Counted from the first letter of the stretch, positions 23,384-32,801 are shown. The stretch is DNA of 46,797 bases from Hydrogenispora ethanolica (GCF_004340685.1 NZ_SLUN01000043.1:1-46797), one strand, 5' to 3'. Translations and numbers: made by a program. Notes: generated by a model from the letters alone, not told the origin.

Positions 23384-24550
23384 TCAGGAATGGTTCAACG
23401 CCAGCAGGCTCATGACCAAAATTCCCGTTTCCAGACTCCGGTCATCGAAATCAAACTCCGCGTTATGCAATCCGGGCGACCCGGTGCCGTTTCCCAATAG
23501 AAACATGGCTCCCTCGCGGCCTTCCAGGTAAAACGCGAAATCCTCACAGGTCATGTTGGGTTTTTCCAATGGCTGCCAAGCCTCTTCGGCGAGGTACCGC
23601 TGGACGGTCGCCCGGATCCGCTCAAAACCCGTCTCCGTGTTCAGGACGGGCAGGGAGTACTCTTTCTCATACTCCATTTCGGCGGTCGTTCCGCTTTCCG
23701 TGGCGATCGCCGCGATAATCCGTCGCATCTCCGCTTCGATCCGGTCGCCGGCGGCGGTACTTAAAAATCGGGTCGTGCCCCGGATGACGGCGCTGTCGGG
23801 AATGATGTTTTTGGATTCGCCGCCATGGATGGAACAGACAGAGAGGATCGAGCCGTCGACGGGATGGAGCCGCTGATGCAGTTCTTGGAATCGGGTGATG
23901 AGCGCGGCGGCAACTGGCAACGGGTTCAGGCCTTGCTCGGGCATAGCCCCGTGACAGCCCCGTCCGGTCAGCGTGATGCTGAACATGGCGCCGGCGGAAA
24001 AGAGCGGTCCGCTTCGGGCAGCGATATGACCGACTGGAAGGCCGGGCCAGTTATGGAGGGCATAAGCTGCCGCCGCACCGGCGCAAGCGCCCCGCCGGAC
24101 CAACGTCTTGCCGCCACAGATCATCTCTTCGCCGGGTTGAAAGATGAAGCGGACCGCCACCGGGAGTTCGCTCCGGAACGCGTCGAGCACTCGGGCCGTC
24201 CCGACCAGGATCGCCGTATGGCCGTCATGGCCGCAAGCATGCATCGCTCCGGGAACTCGCGAACGATATGCGAGTCCGGTGGCTTCCTGAATCGGTAACC
24301 CATCGGTATCAGCCCGTAAACAGATCATTTTCGCGCCCGGTTTGGGAAGATCGGCGATCAGATCCGCCTCCAGCAGCGGCGGCTGGATGACCAGTGAGGT
24401 TTCTTGGAGCGCGGCGCGGATCTTTTGACGCGTCGCCTGAGTGGCCAGGCCGATCTCCGGTTCTTGATGGATCTGGCGGCGTAATGTGGTGATCTCCGGC
24501 AGAATCGACCGGATTTTGTCTTGGATAGCGCGGAGTAATAATTCATCCAT
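23384..24550 (-). CDS. M20-family amidohydrolase (HipO / N-acyl-amino-acid hydrolase type)
   Basis: A 388-residue cytoplasmic metallohydrolase that releases an amino acid from an N-acyl or peptide-like amide. The dinuclear metal motif HACGHDGHT is at 104-112 (Cys106 is a metal ligand in this subfamily). The catalytic EE is at 141-142 in FQPGEEMICGG, and CEDFAFYLE lies near 346. Family members include hippurate hydrolase, N-acetyldiaminopimelate deacetylase and IAA-amino-acid hydrolases; the substrate cannot be chosen here. The start follows CTGGAGACG. It lies 27 bp after the serine dehydratase gene on the same strand, so the two are probably an operon for amino-acid catabolism. Confidence 0.88.
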   Translation of the reverse strand: MDELLLRAIQDKIRSILPEITTLRRQIHQEPEIGLATQATRQKIRAALQETSLVIQPPLLEADLIADLPKPGAKMICLRADTDGLPIQEATGLAYRSRVPGAMHACGHDGHTAILVGTARVLDAFRSELPVAVRFIFQPGEEMICGGKTLVRRGACAGAAAAYALHNWPGLPVGHIAARSGPLFSAGAMFSITLTGRGCHGAMPEQGLNPLPVAAALITRFQELHQRLHPVDGSILSVCSIHGGESKNIIPDSAVIRGTTRFLSTAAGDRIEAEMRRIIAAIATESGTTAEMEYEKEYSLPVLNTETGFERIRATVQRYLAEEAWQPLEKPNMTCEDFAFYLEGREGAMFLLGNGTGSPGLHNAEFDFDDRSLETGILVMSLLALNHS

Positions 24551-24577
24551 GATCGTATCGTCTCCAGGCTGCTAAAA

Positions 24578-25771
24578 TTAAGAATGATGAAGCTTAGCCA
24601 GACCTCCGGTGGAGGTTTCGCGATAGGAGCATTTCAAGTCGGTGCCCGTCTCCATCATGGTCCGTACGACGTCATCGAAGGAGATGCGGTGTTCGCCGCC
24701 GGCCAGCAAGGCGTATTTTGCCGAATCCAAGGCCCGGGCGGCGGCAAAAGCGTTCCGCTCAATGCAGGGAATTTGCACCATGCCGGATACTGGATCGCAA
24801 GTCAATCCCAGATGGTGTTCGAAGCCAGTCTCCGCCGCATATTCAATTTCACGAACCCCGCCGCCCAGCAGCTGGGCAGCAGCTCCTGCCGCCATGGCGC
24901 AAGCGGTACCGATCTCTCCTTGACAGCCTACCGCGGCGCCGGAGATGGAGCCGTTCGTTTTGACCAGATTGCCGATGAGTCCGGCGGTGGCCAGCGCTTT
25001 GAGGATGGATTTATCGGAGCAGTGCCGGATCTCCTGCAAATAATAGAGCACTGCCGGCAATACACCGCAGGAACCGCAGGTCGGCGCGGCGACAATCTGT
25101 CCTCCGGCGGCATTCTCTTCTGAGACCGCCAGGGCGTAGGAGAATATTTTAGCGGTTTGTTGCAGAAAACCGTTTCGTTTGCTCTTGCGATAGAAAGAGG
25201 GACTTTTTCGTTCCAGCCGCAATATTCCCGGCAGCACGCCCTCAGTATTTAAACCCCGTTCCACCGCCTGACGCATTGCCTGCCAAACTTCTTGCAGATA
25301 CTCCCAGATGGAATCGGATTCCCGGTCGGCGACATATTGCCAGAGCGGTTGGGCGTTTCCTTCCGCCCACTGGACCAATTCAGCCATCGTCTGCAGTTCG
25401 TAAAGGTCCTTGGTCATGAGACTAGAAGTTTCGTCCTGCAGAGCGCCTCCGCCGATGCTGTAGACCCGCCAAGCGTGGATAACCGCGCCAAGCGGGTCAA
25501 AAGCTTCAAACTCCATCCCGTTGGGATGGAGTGGCAAGAACTCATCAGGTTTCCAGACAAATTCAACATTTTTCGGAGCGAAGGTCTCGCGGATGGCTTG
25601 GTCCGTCAGATGCCCCGCTCCGGTGGCGGCCAAACTGCCGTATAACGTGACGCGGTATCGGGCGGCCTCGGGTGTGTTTTTATAAAATGACTCGGCCGCT
25701 TTTTTGGGCGCCATGGTGTGGCTGGCCGAAGGGCCGATGCCGATGCGATATAGTTCGCGGAGGGATTCCAT
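24578..25771 (-). CDS. sdaA: L-serine ammonia-lyase, iron-sulfur dependent, single chain
   Basis: This enzyme deaminates L-serine to pyruvate and ammonia with a [4Fe-4S] cluster. Its 397 residues join a beta-type N-terminal part (GPSASHTMAPKKAA near 13-26) to an alpha-type catalytic part (from about 160) with APTCGSCGVLPA near 229-240, GCQGEIG near 282, and cysteines 325 and 336 in LTCDP and IPCIERN as further cluster-ligand candidates. It is shorter than E. coli SdaA (454), mostly in the N-terminal domain. The usual SSSHTMGP segment reads SASHTMAP. AGAGGAGC precedes the ATG. B. subtilis and many Clostridia have two subunits instead. Confidence 0.9.
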   Translation of the reverse strand: MESLRELYRIGIGPSASHTMAPKKAAESFYKNTPEAARYRVTLYGSLAATGAGHLTDQAIRETFAPKNVEFVWKPDEFLPLHPNGMEFEAFDPLGAVIHAWRVYSIGGGALQDETSSLMTKDLYELQTMAELVQWAEGNAQPLWQYVADRESDSIWEYLQEVWQAMRQAVERGLNTEGVLPGILRLERKSPSFYRKSKRNGFLQQTAKIFSYALAVSEENAAGGQIVAAPTCGSCGVLPAVLYYLQEIRHCSDKSILKALATAGLIGNLVKTNGSISGAAVGCQGEIGTACAMAAGAAAQLLGGGVREIEYAAETGFEHHLGLTCDPVSGMVQIPCIERNAFAAARALDSAKYALLAGGEHRISFDDVVRTMMETGTDLKCSYRETSTGGLAKLHHS

Positions 25772-25810
25772 ACAATAGCTCCTCTATCAGTCTCAGAATG
25801 CTTGAGTCGA

Positions 25811-25838
25811 AAAATTATCGGTTCGTCCGACCGGGAAA
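25811..25838 (-). terminator. Possible weak terminator after the TetR operon
   Basis: On the minus strand a short CGGT/ACCG stem around a 7-nt loop is followed by ATAATTTTT. The stem is short, so termination would be partial, allowing some readthrough into sdaA. It lies in the 113-bp gap between the TetR gene and sdaA. Confidence 0.3.
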
Positions 25839-25884
25839 GGGGAGGTACGCGATTTTATGCCGATGACAATATCTTTCCCGAAAA

Positions 25885-26517
25885 CTACGATTGGGAAACC
25901 GCTGAACCGGATTCGCGAACCTCATGCCGAAACATGAGTAAACTCTCCCGCACCAAAGTCTCCTGGATTTCGGAGGAAGACAGATCCTGGTTCAGTGTCA
26001 GACTCATGGAGAGCCGGTTGGAAAAATAGAAGAATGCCAAGGCCGATAAGGTATAGATGAACGTCTCAAACGAGACTTCCAAAGAATAGATGCCTTGTTC
26101 CTGGCCTTTGTTGTACAGTTTCCTCAGGTGCTGGAAGGTCTTGTTGCGCAGGCCTTTCAAGACCGGCAGATGCGCTCCTCCCTCCAGATTTTCCCAGGCG
26201 ATCAAACGCCAGAACTCCGGATGGCTCTGATGAAACAGGAAATAGTGACGGAGCAAGATCTCCGCCAGGTGGGGAATGTCCGCCTCCAATAAGGCCAGGA
26301 AAGACTCTTCACTGTTCATGATGCTTTCATAGCAATCCTTCAATACCTCGGCAAATAGATTCTCTTTATTGACAAAATAAGCATAAATGCGTTGCTTATT
26401 CACCCCGGCCCGGCCGGAGATGTCATCCACGGTGGTGCCGTGAAACCCTTTGGCGGAGAATTCCTGTCTGGCGGCTGCCAGGATCTTCGATTTGGTTTCC
26501 AACGCTCGCTTTTGCAT
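25885..26517 (-). CDS. TetR-family transcriptional regulator
   Basis: A 210-residue repressor with an N-terminal helix-turn-helix (about 8-55): ILAAARQEFSAKGFHGTT, then VDDISGRAGVNKQRIYAYF, then the KENLFAEVL helix. The C-terminal ligand-binding half is divergent as usual. It begins 4 bp after the DapA-like gene and is the last gene of that operon, so it probably senses the operon's substrate and represses its own promoter. A palindrome filling the spacer of that promoter (28684-28701) is the natural operator candidate. Confidence 0.88.
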   Translation of the reverse strand: MQKRALETKSKILAAARQEFSAKGFHGTTVDDISGRAGVNKQRIYAYFVNKENLFAEVLKDCYESIMNSEESFLALLEADIPHLAEILLRHYFLFHQSHPEFWRLIAWENLEGGAHLPVLKGLRNKTFQHLRKLYNKGQEQGIYSLEVSFETFIYTLSALAFFYFSNRLSMSLTLNQDLSSSEIQETLVRESLLMFRHEVRESGSAVSQS

Positions 26518-26521
26518 CGAA

Positions 26522-27601
26522 TCATTCCTTTAGCCATGTATTCAGATGAGCGGCAATAAACTCATCATCATTCAAATGGGGATACCAACGGTAAACACGG
26601 TCGATCTCCTCGGATTGGCCGGGGGAGAGGACCTCTTTCGGATTCAGGCACCAGGTTCCGGGCAATAATCCTTGACGGCGCAGCACTTCATGGATGCCCG
26701 GGATGCAACCGGCAAAGGCATGGGAAGGGTCAAAGAATGCCGCATTGCTATCGGTAATTTGGGCCCCCAGGGTCAGCAGCTCCGCTGGGATAGGCTGTCC
26801 GGTGTCGACCAAGGCATGAATTTGATCCAGGAGCTCAACGGCTTTCTTGGTCCAGACGGCCCAGTGTCCCAACAAACCGCCGACGATCCGAACGGCTTTG
26901 GTACCCGCCGTAGTGTTAATCCGGTATTCAGTCAAAAGATCAATCACGATATTATCATCATTCCCGGTATACAGGAGAATGTCGTGCTCCCGGCCGGCCT
27001 CACAGACCGCCCGGACCACATCGAAAGTCTGATAACGGTTGAAAGGAGCCATTTTAATGGCCAGTACATTGTCGATCGTTGCGAACTCCCGCCAGAACTC
27101 ATAGGGTAAAACTCTTCCGCCTACCGAAGGCTGAAGATAAAAGCCAATGACGGGCATAATTTGAGCGATCTCCCGGCAATGCTGAATTAATCCGGGGACA
27201 TCATCCTTGGCCAATGCCGCCAGACTTAATAGACAGGCATGATAACCAGTCTCCCGCGCAAAGCTGGCTTCCGCGAGAGCCTGTTGGGTTTTCCCACATA
27301 CCCCGGCCACTTTTAGGATCGCTTTTCCTTGGGCGGCCGAATAAGAATCGATTGTCTCTGACGCCAACTTTAAGACGGGCTGAAATAAATCGATCCCCGG
27401 TTCGCGGATCTCAAACTGGGTGGAATGGACTCCCACTGCGACGCCGCCTACTCCGGCATCGATATAATAGCGGATGATCGCTTTTTGATAACGCGGTGCG
27501 AATTTTCGATCCGCATCCAGCGCCAAGGGGAGCGCGGGTATGACGACGCCCCGTTTTATTTTTTCCCGAATGACGGCAGGAATCTCGCCAATTTTCATCA
27601 C
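26522..27601 (-). CDS. Dihydrodipicolinate synthase/N-acetylneuraminate lyase family protein
   Basis: A 359-residue class I aldolase-like TIM barrel of the DapA/NanA superfamily. The Schiff-base lysine is probably the K in NVLAIKMAPF near 191, and DAGVGGVAVGVHSTQFE near 49-65 corresponds to the substrate-binding loop before strand 3. It is longer than DapA (about 290) owing to a C-terminal extension, which is seen in uncharacterised members paired with sugar or uronate catabolism. The gene context, with an epimerase/dehydrogenase one base upstream and a TetR regulator downstream, argues for catabolism of a sugar acid rather than lysine synthesis. The actual substrate is unknown. Confidence 0.78.
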   Translation of the reverse strand: MMKIGEIPAVIREKIKRGVVIPALPLALDADRKFAPRYQKAIIRYYIDAGVGGVAVGVHSTQFEIREPGIDLFQPVLKLASETIDSYSAAQGKAILKVAGVCGKTQQALAEASFARETGYHACLLSLAALAKDDVPGLIQHCREIAQIMPVIGFYLQPSVGGRVLPYEFWREFATIDNVLAIKMAPFNRYQTFDVVRAVCEAGREHDILLYTGNDDNIVIDLLTEYRINTTAGTKAVRIVGGLLGHWAVWTKKAVELLDQIHALVDTGQPIPAELLTLGAQITDSNAAFFDPSHAFAGCIPGIHEVLRRQGLLPGTWCLNPKEVLSPGQSEEIDRVYRWYPHLNDDEFIAAHLNTWLKE

Positions 27602-27602
27602 C

Positions 27603-28637
27603 TTAAAACCTCCCGTTATTCGTGTCGAAATGAGTCGGTTTGTTTAAGCCGCGGCCACCCAGCATCAACCAGTGAGCAGTCCAGGTCAGCATCTGCTGTA
27701 AAGAGACGGTGGGATAACCGAAATGCTTCGCCGATTTGGCGGAGTTGGCCAACAAGGCATATGAACCGTCGTTTCCGCTATAAGTTACTTTCTTTCCCAT
27801 GATTTGAGCCATTATATCGGCGGCATAACGGACTGGAATCGATTCCGGTCCGGTGATATTAAAGACATTGGCTGGGGAGGTACAGTACTCCAGGCATAAT
27901 AAGGCTTGGTTACAGGCATCTCCTTGCCAAATAGCATTAAAATGGCTCACACTCAGGTCAACCGGTTTCTCTTCCCAAATTTTTCTTCCTATATCATACA
28001 AGACACCGTAGCGTAAATCAATCGCATAATTTAAACGGTACAGACAAAGCGGGGTACCGTAGAGCTTACTGAAATGTCCGAAAATTCGCTCCCGCCCCAA
28101 GCAGGACTGGGCATATTCTCCCAGCGGGTTGGTGGAATCGGTTTCTGAACAACCGCCGGAAGTGACGGGAACCAAGGGATAAACATTGCCGGTTGAGAAA
28201 ACCACAATTCGGCTGGCCGTAAAATGTTCGGCAACAATGTGCGGGACTAAGGTGTTAATGGCCCAAGTTAATTCTTCGTTTCCGTCCGTCCCAAATTTCC
28301 TGCCAACCATAAAAATTATGTTTTTAATCCTAGGCAATTCTGCGACAGCTTGGCGATCCAGAAGATCGCAGGAGATTGTTTCAATGCCGAGTTGGTTCAG
28401 TTTTTTCCGGGTGTCAGGGTCACTGAAACGAGCAACGCCGATTACTTTTTTGGAGACGCCCGCGGCTTTGATCGCATTGATCGCCACAGCGCCGAGGGAA
28501 GCCCCCATCTTTCCTCCAATTCCAAGGATCATGATATCGCCGTCCAAGCGACGCATCATTTCCGTAAGTTGAGGAGAAGGAGTTCCTAATACCTCATCAA
28601 GCTGTTCTTCGTTTGAAATCAATTCCGGTAAAATCAT
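27603..28637 (-). CDS. NAD-dependent epimerase/dehydratase family protein
   Basis: A 344-residue extended short-chain dehydrogenase/reductase. The Rossmann loop ILGIGGKMGASLG is near residue 38, followed by VIGVARFSDP after strand 2 and a VFSTGNVYPLV segment near 148 in the position of the catalytic Ser region. The typical YxxxK appears degenerate (EYAQSCLGRER), so the catalysis type is unclear. ATG 28637 is preferred over the TTG at 28664 because AAAAGGAAG lies at the right distance before it. It heads the operon with the DapA-like protein and TetR, behind a consensus promoter. Confidence 0.78.
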   Translation of the reverse strand: MILPELISNEEQLDEVLGTPSPQLTEMMRRLDGDIMILGIGGKMGASLGAVAINAIKAAGVSKKVIGVARFSDPDTRKKLNQLGIETISCDLLDRQAVAELPRIKNIIFMVGRKFGTDGNEELTWAINTLVPHIVAEHFTASRIVVFSTGNVYPLVPVTSGGCSETDSTNPLGEYAQSCLGRERIFGHFSKLYGTPLCLYRLNYAIDLRYGVLYDIGRKIWEEKPVDLSVSHFNAIWQGDACNQALLCLEYCTSPANVFNITGPESIPVRYAADIMAQIMGKKVTYSGNDGSYALLANSAKSAKHFGYPTVSLQQMLTWTAHWLMLGGRGLNKPTHFDTNNGRF

Positions 28638-28658
28638 CCACAACACTTCCTTTTCTAA

Positions 28659-28705
28659 AACCAAATGGTTAGTTACATTTTAACAGAGCCATTGGCCTCT
28701 GTCAA
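28659..28705 (-). promoter_or_regulatory. Promoter and operator candidates of the epimerase–DapA-like–TetR operon
   Basis: On the minus strand TTGACA (28705-28700) and TAAAAT (28682-28677) are 17 nt apart, a near-perfect sigma-A promoter. The spacer is almost exactly occupied by the imperfect palindrome CAGAGCCATTGGCCTCTG (28684-28701). A second inverted repeat, AACCAAATGGTT (28659-28670), overlaps the expected transcription start. Both share a CCA-TGG core, as expected for a TetR-type dimer whose binding would block RNA polymerase. Confidence 0.7.
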
Positions 28706-28774
28706 ATTGTAAAAACAAGAAAGTATTTTATGCTGCGGATTTTGAAAAAAGTATTGTGTTTGGTTAGTGTATCG

Positions 28775-29497
28775 TTATGAGACGGGCTTTAACGATTCAA
28801 GTTGATTTACGAACCCTAGAAAATCTTCATAGGTTCCTTGATAAGTCGTTTGGATGGGTTCATCGTTGCGATGAATTAAATGATCGGTAATTAAATAGGT
28901 CTCCATTCCTGTGGTCAATGCCACCAGATCCTCTTGGACGTCATTTCCGACCATTAAACACTGTTCGGGTTGTTTATTAATCTCTCGGAGGACCTCTTGA
29001 TAAAAATGAGGTTGCGGTTTGCAATAATGATTTCGTTCGTAAGATGTAATATAAGGAAAGTCGCTTGGCTCGAAACCTGCCCAGCGAATACGATGGTAGA
29101 TGGCTTCTTTGGGAAAAAGCGGATTGGTGGCAATGATTAAATTATAACCTTTTTCTCTTAATCGACAAACCGCCTCATGCATGACAGAGGATTTTAAGAC
29201 TGATTCTTGCGTTTTTAAGAAACCGCCGTCATAAAATTCGGAGAATCGTTGCTGAAAAACGGCAAGATCACCGTCGATAAGTTGGCTGAATTTCTCCATG
29301 AACACGACTTCGTTGGTCCGTTCTTCAACATTTTTAACCATGGCTTCGGTAGCAGTCCAAATACATTTCACTAATTTCTCTGGATCCATTAAGTCTCTGA
29401 AAGAACTTCTCATTTCCGCAAAGTAAATTTTAATAAATTTTTCTAAATCAAGCGGCAAAAGCGTTCCATCTAAATCGAATAGAATTGTATCCAACAT
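28775..29497 (-). CDS. HAD-superfamily hydrolase
   Basis: A 240-residue phosphatase-like protein. Motif I, LFDLDGTLLP (near 5-14), carries the nucleophile Asp and acid/base Asp. Motif II is the Thr in IIATNPLF near 120, and motif IV is GNDVQEDLVA near 185 with a Lys from YCKPQPHFY near 160. The cap-domain insertion between motifs I and II is helical, as in the YjjG/phosphoglycolate phosphatase subtype. ATG 29497 is chosen because it starts just before motif I and follows GGGAGTTG; a longer frame begins at 29533. The substrate is unknown. It has its own promoter and AT-rich composition. Confidence 0.85.
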   Translation of the reverse strand: MLDTILFDLDGTLLPLDLEKFIKIYFAEMRSSFRDLMDPEKLVKCIWTATEAMVKNVEERTNEVVFMEKFSQLIDGDLAVFQQRFSEFYDGGFLKTQESVLKSSVMHEAVCRLREKGYNLIIATNPLFPKEAIYHRIRWAGFEPSDFPYITSYERNHYCKPQPHFYQEVLREINKQPEQCLMVGNDVQEDLVALTTGMETYLITDHLIHRNDEPIQTTYQGTYEDFLGFVNQLESLKPVS

Positions 29498-29544
29498 AAT
29501 GTTTTTCAACTCCCGTTTTTTGAGTTTTGGCACATATAAGTATC

Positions 29545-29574
29545 ATCATAAAGGATTTGCGATGAATAAGTCAA
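29545..29574 (-). promoter_or_regulatory. Sigma-A-type promoter of the HAD hydrolase gene
   Basis: On the minus strand TTGACT (29574-29569) and TATGAT (29550-29545) are separated by 18 nt, 48 bp before the start codon at 29497. Confidence 0.6.
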
Positions 29575-29684
29575 ATCGATGCTCCGAATCCTATTTGGCA
29601 GGAAAGCTTAATATGTAGAAATTAGAACCGAGCGATTTAACCTGGCAATGATTTTTATAAAAATCAAATAAATTCGGTATTAAC

Positions 29685-29716
29685 AAAAAAAAGCCCCCTG
29701 TCTTTGAAGGGAGCTT
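29685..29716 (-). terminator. Rho-independent terminator after transketolase
   Basis: AAGCCCCCT (29691-29699) pairs with AGGGAGCTT (29708-29716) with one mismatch and an 8-nt loop. The minus strand then runs into eight T residues (29692-29685). Confidence 0.85.
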
Positions 29717-29740
29717 AATTTCAAACCTATCAAGTTAAGC

Positions 29741-31711
29741 TTACCAGTTGAAAAATGTTTTTATCTGTTGAGTAACTTTTTCTGGCGTGAAACCAAACTC
29801 TTCTGCTAATTGTTCGGCAGGGCCGCTTTTCCCGAAATGATCCATACCGATGACCAATCCATTGATTCCGGTTAGTTGATACCAGCCGGAGCTGACGCCG
29901 GCTTCCAACGCAACCCGAGGCACATCTTCGCCCAGAATTGCTTGAATATAAGACGCTTCTTGAGCCAAAAACAATTCTAGGCATGGAACGGAAACGACTC
30001 GAACGGCTTTATCCGTTTGACTCAAAGTATCGGCTACGGCTACAGCGAGTGACACTTCGCTGCCCGAAGCGAGGATAATTAAATCTGGTTGATTGTGTGT
30101 GGCCTCACGTAAAATGTATGCGCCATGCTGAAAACCATCCCCTGAGGTCCCAGCTAGGGTTGGTAGTTTTTGGCGAGTTAAAATCAAAGCAGTTGGCCCG
30201 CTTGTTCGTTTTAACGCATGCAGCCAAGCCCAAGCTGTTTCATTGGCATCGGCGGGACGAATTGCCTCAAATCCGGGGATAATTCTTAGTGATTGGAGTT
30301 GCTCGACAGGTTGATGAGTGGGTCCGTCTTCCCCAACGTAGAATGAATCATGGGTTAAAACATAAATGACCGGTTCTCTCATTAAGGATGCTAAGCGAAG
30401 TGAATGCCGCATATAATCGACGAAGACTAGGAAAGTCGATCCGTATACGCGTAAACCGCCATGCAAGGATAAACCATTTAGGATGCCGGCCATGCCGTGT
30501 TCACGTACTCCGAAGTGCAGGTTCTTTCCGTAATATTCGCCCTTTTTGATATCTGAAGCTCCCTGAATATAGGTCTTTGTCGAAGGAGCCAGGTCGGCCG
30601 AACCACCGATTAATTCCGGAATTTTGGCAGCCAATGCATTAAGAATTTTTCCGCCGCAATCCCGGGTGGCAAAGGCAGTACCCACTTCGTAATGGGGCAG
30701 GATGGATTCCAGATCGTCCGGGAGTTCCCTGCGCATCACCCGATCCCATTCTCGTCGTAATTCCGGGAAACGCTCGGACCATGCCGCGAATTTTTCCTCC
30801 CAAGCGGTATAATTTCGCTGCCAAAGCATCCTTTGTTCCGTAAAGTAGCAATTAACTTCCTCCGGAACATAAAAATCCTGCTCTGGTAGACCGAGAGTCC
30901 GTTTTAAGGTGTAAACGTTATCTTTCCCTAGCGGTGTTCCATGGGCTTCCGGGTCGTTCTCCCGCGGACTTCCCTTGCCAATGACTGTCTTTGCGATTAT
31001 CAATGTTGGCCGTTCCCGGTCTGCTTTTGCTGCTTCAAACGCGGCTCGGATTTCATCAGGTTGATGGCCGTCAATCTTCAGGACCTGCCATCCGTAAGCC
31101 AGGTAACGTTCGGCGACATTTTCATTAAAGGCGATTTCCGTCGAACCTTCGATAGAAATGCTGTTATCGTCGTAGATGACAATTAGTTTCCCCAACCCCA
31201 AATCACCGGCCAATGACGAGGCTTCCGAGGAGATTCCTTCCATCATGCAGCCGTCTCCGGCAATTGCATAAGTATAATGATTCATAACCTCAAAACCCGG
31301 CTGGTTGAACCGCTCTGCTAGGATTCGCTCGGCAAGAGCCATTCCAACGGCATTGGCTATTCCTTGTCCAAGTGGCCCGGTGGTTGTCTCCACGCCAGGA
31401 ACATGCCAAAATTCGGGATGGCCTGGCGTTTTAGAGCCGAGTTTCCGGAATTGCTTGAGGTCTTCCAAGGAGAGGTCATAACCGGATAAGTGTAGCACAC
31501 TATAAAGTAAGGCTGAACCATGTCCAGCAGATAGGACAAAACGGTCGCGATTGGGCCAATCCGGCACGGTTGGATGATGATTAAGAATTTCGCCGTATAG
31601 AACGGCAGCAATATCAGCGGTTCCGAGCGGCATACCCGGGTGGCCGGATTTGGCGTTTTCGACCATATCTGCGGCTAACCCCCGAATGGTATTGGCAACA
31701 AGATGAATCAT
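29741..31711 (-). CDS. tkt: Transketolase
   Basis: A thiamine-diphosphate enzyme of the non-oxidative pentose phosphate pathway that moves two-carbon ketol units between sugar phosphates. At 656 residues it has the normal length. N-terminal [12 protein letters not shown] near 23, TPGHPE near 94, and the TPP-binding GDGCMMEG near 153 with the DDNSISIEG following are all present. The pyrimidine-domain [19 protein letters not shown] near 460 and the C-terminal [10 protein letters not shown] are also intact. AAAGGAG precedes the ATG. It appears monocistronic with a strong terminator. Confidence 0.96.
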   Translation of the reverse strand: MIHLVANTIRGLAADMVENAKSGHPGMPLGTADIAAVLYGEILNHHPTVPDWPNRDRFVLSAGHGSALLYSVLHLSGYDLSLEDLKQFRKLGSKTPGHPEFWHVPGVETTTGPLGQGIANAVGMALAERILAERFNQPGFEVMNHYTYAIAGDGCMMEGISSEASSLAGDLGLGKLIVIYDDNSISIEGSTEIAFNENVAERYLAYGWQVLKIDGHQPDEIRAAFEAAKADRERPTLIIAKTVIGKGSPRENDPEAHGTPLGKDNVYTLKRTLGLPEQDFYVPEEVNCYFTEQRMLWQRNYTAWEEKFAAWSERFPELRREWDRVMRRELPDDLESILPHYEVGTAFATRDCGGKILNALAAKIPELIGGSADLAPSTKTYIQGASDIKKGEYYGKNLHFGVREHGMAGILNGLSLHGGLRVYGSTFLVFVDYMRHSLRLASLMREPVIYVLTHDSFYVGEDGPTHQPVEQLQSLRIIPGFEAIRPADANETAWAWLHALKRTSGPTALILTRQKLPTLAGTSGDGFQHGAYILREATHNQPDLIILASGSEVSLAVAVADTLSQTDKAVRVVSVPCLELFLAQEASYIQAILGEDVPRVALEAGVSSGWYQLTGINGLVIGMDHFGKSGPAEQLAEEFGFTPEKVTQQIKTFFNW

Positions 31712-31811
31712 GTTAAACTCCTTTCTTTATAATAGAATATGGGATAGTTTAGTAAGTTTAAGGCTACGAAAAGCTATAAAAAATATCATTTCAAAATATA
31801 TCCAGGTAATA

Positions 31812-32693
31812 TTATATTAAAGAAAGAAAATCTCGGGGGATTGGAGCTGTCAGTTTAATGCGGTCTCCCGTCCGAGGGTGGATGAAACGGAGCCGGACGG
31901 CATGCAAGGCGGGCCGGTCAATTTTTGGGTCCGGCCTTCCGTATAATGCATCTCCCCGGAGAGGGAGACCGATATGACTTAAATGTACCCGAATCTGATG
32001 AGTCCGGCCAGAATGAAGTTTAACGGCCATCAAGGCACCGGACGGGTAAATTCGTAAAACTCGCCAAACCGTCCGGGCTGTTTTACCATTTGCGGCAATT
32101 TGCCGTTTCATGACGTATTTAGTTTCTTGAACTGGCAGAGTGATAAGCGCACTTTTTCGAGTTGGTCTGCCGGAGCATACTGCCAAATAGAGCCGATGCA
32201 GTCGATCATTCTCAAGTTGACTGGCTAGTTGCTGGTGCGCCCAGGAACTTTTTGCTACCAGGACCAATCCTGATGTGGTTTTATCAAGGCGGTGGATGGG
32301 ATGGAAAGATGCAGTTTCATTAAGGCTTAACCAATAGCCGACTAAAGCATTGGCCAGCGTTCCCGTTTTTTGATTCCGAACCGGATGAACCAGTTGTCCC
32401 GCAGGCTTATTAACGACAATTACGTCAGGATCCTCGTAGATGACTTCAAGCGGCAGAATCTCGGGTTGAATCGTTTGGGATCGAGGCGTCAATACAATAC
32501 ATAATTGCTCTCCTCCCAAGAAACGATAGGAGGTTTTTACCGGTATCCCATTAATGAATATGCCGTTTGTCCGTTTTAAGCTACGGATGAATCCGCGCGA
32601 CAAGCGAAGAGTTGTTTTGAGGTAAGATTCAACCGTTTTACCAGTCCAACAAAACGGTATTTCTCGTGTGAGTGGCGGAACAGTCGTGGACAT
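31812..32693 (-). CDS. RluA/RluD-family RNA pseudouridine synthase
   Basis: A 293-residue enzyme converting uridine to pseudouridine in rRNA or tRNA. A short S4-like N-terminal part (about 20-70) precedes the catalytic domain. The conserved HRLDKTTSGL lies at 134-143 with catalytic Asp137, followed by YLAVCSGRP and the C-terminal GRTHQIRVHL near 230. Its size and domain order match RluD/YlyB/YhcT; the target site cannot be assigned from sequence. It lies alone on the minus strand between the SASP terminator and the tkt leader. Confidence 0.9.
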   Translation of the reverse strand: MSTTVPPLTREIPFCWTGKTVESYLKTTLRLSRGFIRSLKRTNGIFINGIPVKTSYRFLGGEQLCIVLTPRSQTIQPEILPLEVIYEDPDVIVVNKPAGQLVHPVRNQKTGTLANALVGYWLSLNETASFHPIHRLDKTTSGLVLVAKSSWAHQQLASQLENDRLHRLYLAVCSGRPTRKSALITLPVQETKYVMKRQIAANGKTARTVWRVLRIYPSGALMAVKLHSGRTHQIRVHLSHIGLPLRGDALYGRPDPKIDRPALHAVRLRFIHPRTGDRIKLTAPIPRDFLSLI

Positions 32694-32763
32694 GAACCCA
32701 ATCCTTTTTTATCAATTGTAAAATAAAAAGATCTCCGGGTCAAGCCGTGACTGAGGTATAAAA

Positions 32764-32786
32764 TAAGGGGGATAAAATCCCCCTTA
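32764..32786 (-). terminator. Terminator after the SASP gene
   Basis: TAAGGGGGA (32764-32772) pairs perfectly with TCCCCCTTA (32778-32786) around a 5-nt loop. The minus strand continues into TTATTTTA. It lies 16 bp past the SASP stop. Confidence 0.8.
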
Positions 32787-32801
32787 CGTTAAGTACAGAA
32801 C

